Source: Chlorobiota bacterium (lineage in GTDB: Bacteria > Bacteroidota > Bacteroidia > Bacteroidales > JAADGE01). From it: a stretch of 43,207 bases of DNA. The stretch spans positions 1-43,207 of the forward strand of contig JAADGE010000078.1 in NCBI GenBank assembly GCA_013152535.1. The letters are read 5' to 3'. The notes below the pieces were generated by a model. It made no database searches. It saw only the letters and a list, made by a program, of their open reading frames with translations, and had not been told where the DNA came from. The stretch's first letter is position 1. Each line of letters starts with the position of its first letter. The position numbers and the translations under genes were made by a program. Positions 41,140 through 43,207 of this stretch are shown here, piece by piece.

Positions 41140-42444
41140 ATGAAGCGTAAAATTCTAACTTTAAGTGTTGTGTTTTTGAGCATTTTAAGTTTAAAAGCAC
41201 AAGAAACAAAACCCATAACACTATCCTTAGACAGTGCTGTAAACTATGCGATTAAACATAATAAAACTTTGATAAATTCAAGGTATGCCGTTGATAAATC
41301 ATCACAAAAAATAAAAGAAACTATTGCGGCAGGATTACCTCACATTAATGTATCCGCTGATTACAATAATTTCTTAGGTGCCGAAGCCTCTCTGCAATTA
41401 AACCCTATGGCTCCTCCGGCTGTTATTGCGTTTAACCCGACAAGCAGTTTTAAAGTCGGTGCAAGTCAGTTAATATTCAGCGGAAATTTTATAGTTGGTG
41501 TTCAATTATCAAAACTGGCAAAACAAATTACGGAAAAAAATTACTGTAAAGATGAATTAAACGTAAAAGAGCAAACAATACAAGCATATTATATGGTTTT
41601 AATAAATCAGCAGATTTTAAAAATAATAAAAGAAAATAAAGAAAATGCTGAAACTATATATACTAAAACACAAAATATGGCAAATGCCGGACTGACAGAA
41701 CAAACCGAAGCAAAAAAATTATCAGTTATGGTAACAAGTGTAAATAATACGTACAAAGCCGCAGAAAGACGATTAGAGTTAGCATATAATTTACTGAGAC
41801 TTCAATTAGGATTAGAACCTGACCAAGCAATTACACTCTCATCTGACATTAACGATATTGAACAAAAAACTATTTTACAATCATCAATTGTTTCGGATAC
41901 TTTTAACATAAAAAATAATATTGATTATCAGTTGATTTCTTTGCAGGGAGATATTACCCAAAAACAAATTCAAATGCAAAAGGCAAATTATTTACCGACA
42001 CTCACAGCATTTTATTCTCATACAGAAAAAATATTAAAACCGGATTTTGATATGACACCGAAAAATGTGCTCGGGGTAACATTAAATGTTCCTGTTTTTT
42101 CAAGCGGAGAAAGAAGAGCAAAAGTAAATCAGGCTGTAATTGATTACGATATCAGTAAAAATACAAAGGGATTAGTTAATCAGCAATTAACTATGGCAGA
42201 AATTCAATTAATGTATAATTATAAAAATTTATCGGAACAATACGCAAACCAAAAAACTAATGTTGTAATAGCCAAAGAAGTTCTTGACCAAATGAATTTA
42301 AAATTCCGACAAGGTATTATATCAAGTCTTGAACTCACAAGTGCCAATAATGACTATTTAAAAGCTCAATCTGATAAAATAAGCACTTTACTTAACTTAT
42401 TAAATGCTGACCTTGCTTTAAAAAAATTAAATAATAATCTGTAA
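41140..42444 (+). CDS. TolC-family outer-membrane efflux protein
   Basis: This is 434 aa. The signal peptide is residues 1-20 (MKRKILTLSVVFLSILSLKA). Two repeated OEP helical-hairpin halves follow (about 27-215 and 240-434). Typical features are LSLDSAVNYAIKHNKTL at the start, the GLPHINVSADYNN region, the second-half LPTLTAFYSH, and LNVPVFSSGERRAKV, then the long helices. It would form the trimeric outer-membrane channel of a tripartite pump with the adaptor encoded 11 bp downstream. Length is complete. Confidence 0.9.
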   Translation: MKRKILTLSVVFLSILSLKAQETKPITLSLDSAVNYAIKHNKTLINSRYAVDKSSQKIKETIAAGLPHINVSADYNNFLGAEASLQLNPMAPPAVIAFNPTSSFKVGASQLIFSGNFIVGVQLSKLAKQITEKNYCKDELNVKEQTIQAYYMVLINQQILKIIKENKENAETIYTKTQNMANAGLTEQTEAKKLSVMVTSVNNTYKAAERRLELAYNLLRLQLGLEPDQAITLSSDINDIEQKTILQSSIVSDTFNIKNNIDYQLISLQGDITQKQIQMQKANYLPTLTAFYSHTEKILKPDFDMTPKNVLGVTLNVPVFSSGERRAKVNQAVIDYDISKNTKGLVNQQLTMAEIQLMYNYKNLSEQYANQKTNVVIAKEVLDQMNLKFRQGIISSLELTSANNDYLKAQSDKISTLLNLLNADLALKKLNNNL

Positions 42445-42455
42445 AATTTTATAAA

Positions 42456-43103
42456 ATGAATATCAATAAAATTATCACATTTTCAATAATTGCCGGAATA
42501 TTAAGTTTTACAACATCGTGTTCTTCAAACAAAGAGGATAATAAAAATAAAACAGAAATAAAACAGGCAATTCCTGTAAAATCAATAGTCTTACAGAAAG
42601 AAACAATTAACAGAACTATTAATTATACCGCTACTTTAATCCCTTTTAAAGAAGTATATTTAGCACCCGCAACACCGGGCAAAATTGAAAAAATATATGT
42701 CAAAATTGGTGATTTTGTTAAAAAAGGACAAATTTTAGCCGTAATGAATCGGACTAATCTTGAACAAGCAAAATTGAATTTGATGAATCTTGAAACAAAT
42801 TATAAAAGATCAGATACACTGAAAAAAACAAATACCATTTCTGACCAACAATACGATCAGGTAAAAACAGCATATGAAGCTGCAAAAGTAAGTTATCAGT
42901 TCCTTTTGGACAATACGCAATTAAGAGCACCTTTCAGCGGTGTAATTTCCGGTAAATATTTTGAAAATAATGAAATTTTCTCCGGTGCACCTAACACAAA
43001 AGTCGGAAAATCGGCAATAGTGAAAATAGTTAAAATAAATAAACTGAAAGCACTTATCGGAATATCGGAATCTTATTTTCCGCAAATAAATGTCTTGTAC
43101 TGA
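42456..43103 (+). pseudogene. HlyD/AcrA-type efflux adaptor, truncated by the edge repeat
   Basis: 215 aa remain of a membrane-fusion protein that usually has about 350-380. The lipoprotein signal ends SFTTSC (lipid Cys22). The first barrel-sandwich strands (VYLAPATPGKIEKIYVKIGDFVKKGQILAVMN), the helical hairpin and the returning lipoyl half (LRAPFSGVISGKY) are present. The beta-barrel breaks off after about residue 211 (ESYFPQI). The last codons and the TGA stop come from the repeat that starts near 43,091. The membrane-proximal domain is missing, so the pump is probably inactive unless another adaptor serves. The RND transporter gene would be expected beyond the window. Confidence 0.85.
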
Positions 43104-43207
43104 AATAGGTTGACTTTTTTTTGTGTTTTTTTGTTAATAATTAATACCGAAAAGTTATTTCCGAATTAATTTTCCCGGACATTTTGATAGTCCGAAAATT
43201 ATTCAGA
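43089..43207. repeat. End of a multicopy repeat (IS-like), right window edge
   Basis: Inverted copy of 110-208: TGTCTTGTACTGAAATAGG, a T-run, GTTAATAATTAATACC, CCGAAAAGTTATT. After the shared part it forms its own hairpin CGGAC-ATTTTGATA-GTCCG with flanking GAAT..AATTTT / AAAATTATTC. That hairpin differs in sequence from the left copy's but occupies the same place. It interrupts the HlyD gene. Confidence 0.75.

Overview
The window is A+T-rich, densely coding DNA from a member of the Bacteroidota. Evidence: promoters of the TTTG / TAnnTTTG type, a short Bacteroidota-style AMP nucleosidase, a DUF4369 thioredoxin-like lipoprotein, DUF6266- and DUF6943-like proteins, and weak Shine-Dalgarno signals. 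Both window edges lie in inverted copies of one repeat, as expected if an assembly broke at a multicopy element.

Layout. (1) 1-3.87 kb, chromosomal flank: repeat end, outer-membrane barrel protein, a probable group II intron tail remnant, a LysR regulator and a YeeE/YedE transporter, then a degraded repeat copy. (2) 3,873-28,445, an integrative element of about 24.6 kb in the 3' end of tRNA-Ser(GCU). It is bounded by a 16-bp identical core inside 111-bp imperfect direct repeats, and a tyrosine recombinase lies at its right end. (3) 28.4-43.2 kb, chromosome: tRNA-Ser, aspartate kinase, fructose-1,6-bisphosphatase, dTDP-4-dehydrorhamnose reductase, AMP nucleosidase, mfd, a thioredoxin-like lipoprotein, mutS2, a 285-bp multi-hairpin element, and a TetR-TolC-HlyD efflux locus whose HlyD gene is cut by the repeat at the right edge.

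Inside the element, from left to right: a GC-richer, apparently non-coding 1.4 kb; a small module (DUF6943-like, SLOG/DUF2493, one-TM protein, four-cysteine protein, DUF6266, catalytic-domain-only tyrosine recombinase) followed by four exact-period 56-bp tandem repeats; a defence block hsdR-rloA-rloB-hsdS-GIY-YIG-hsdM; directly downstream an LRR-Roc-COR GTPase with a C-terminal DUF4435/TOPRIM-like domain; two small reverse-strand genes; an MqsR-like toxin with a Panacea-domain antitoxin; a replication module (coiled-coil protein, excisionase-like HTH, TOPRIM primase-D5 helicase, small protein) punctuated by a repeated hairpin; a uracil-DNA-glycosylase-fold protein; and the integrase. No relaxase, coupling protein, capsid or terminase gene was recognised, so it looks like a self-replicating satellite or mobilizable defence island.

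The strongest candidate for an undescribed system is the Roco-TOPRIM fusion at 17,213-19,741. It joins a GTPase switch to what looks like an OLD/AriB-type nuclease effector and sits in the same transcription unit as a type I restriction-modification and RloAB locus. Next are the 285-bp three-way-junction element (40,038-40,322) and the 56-bp array beside the minimal recombinase.
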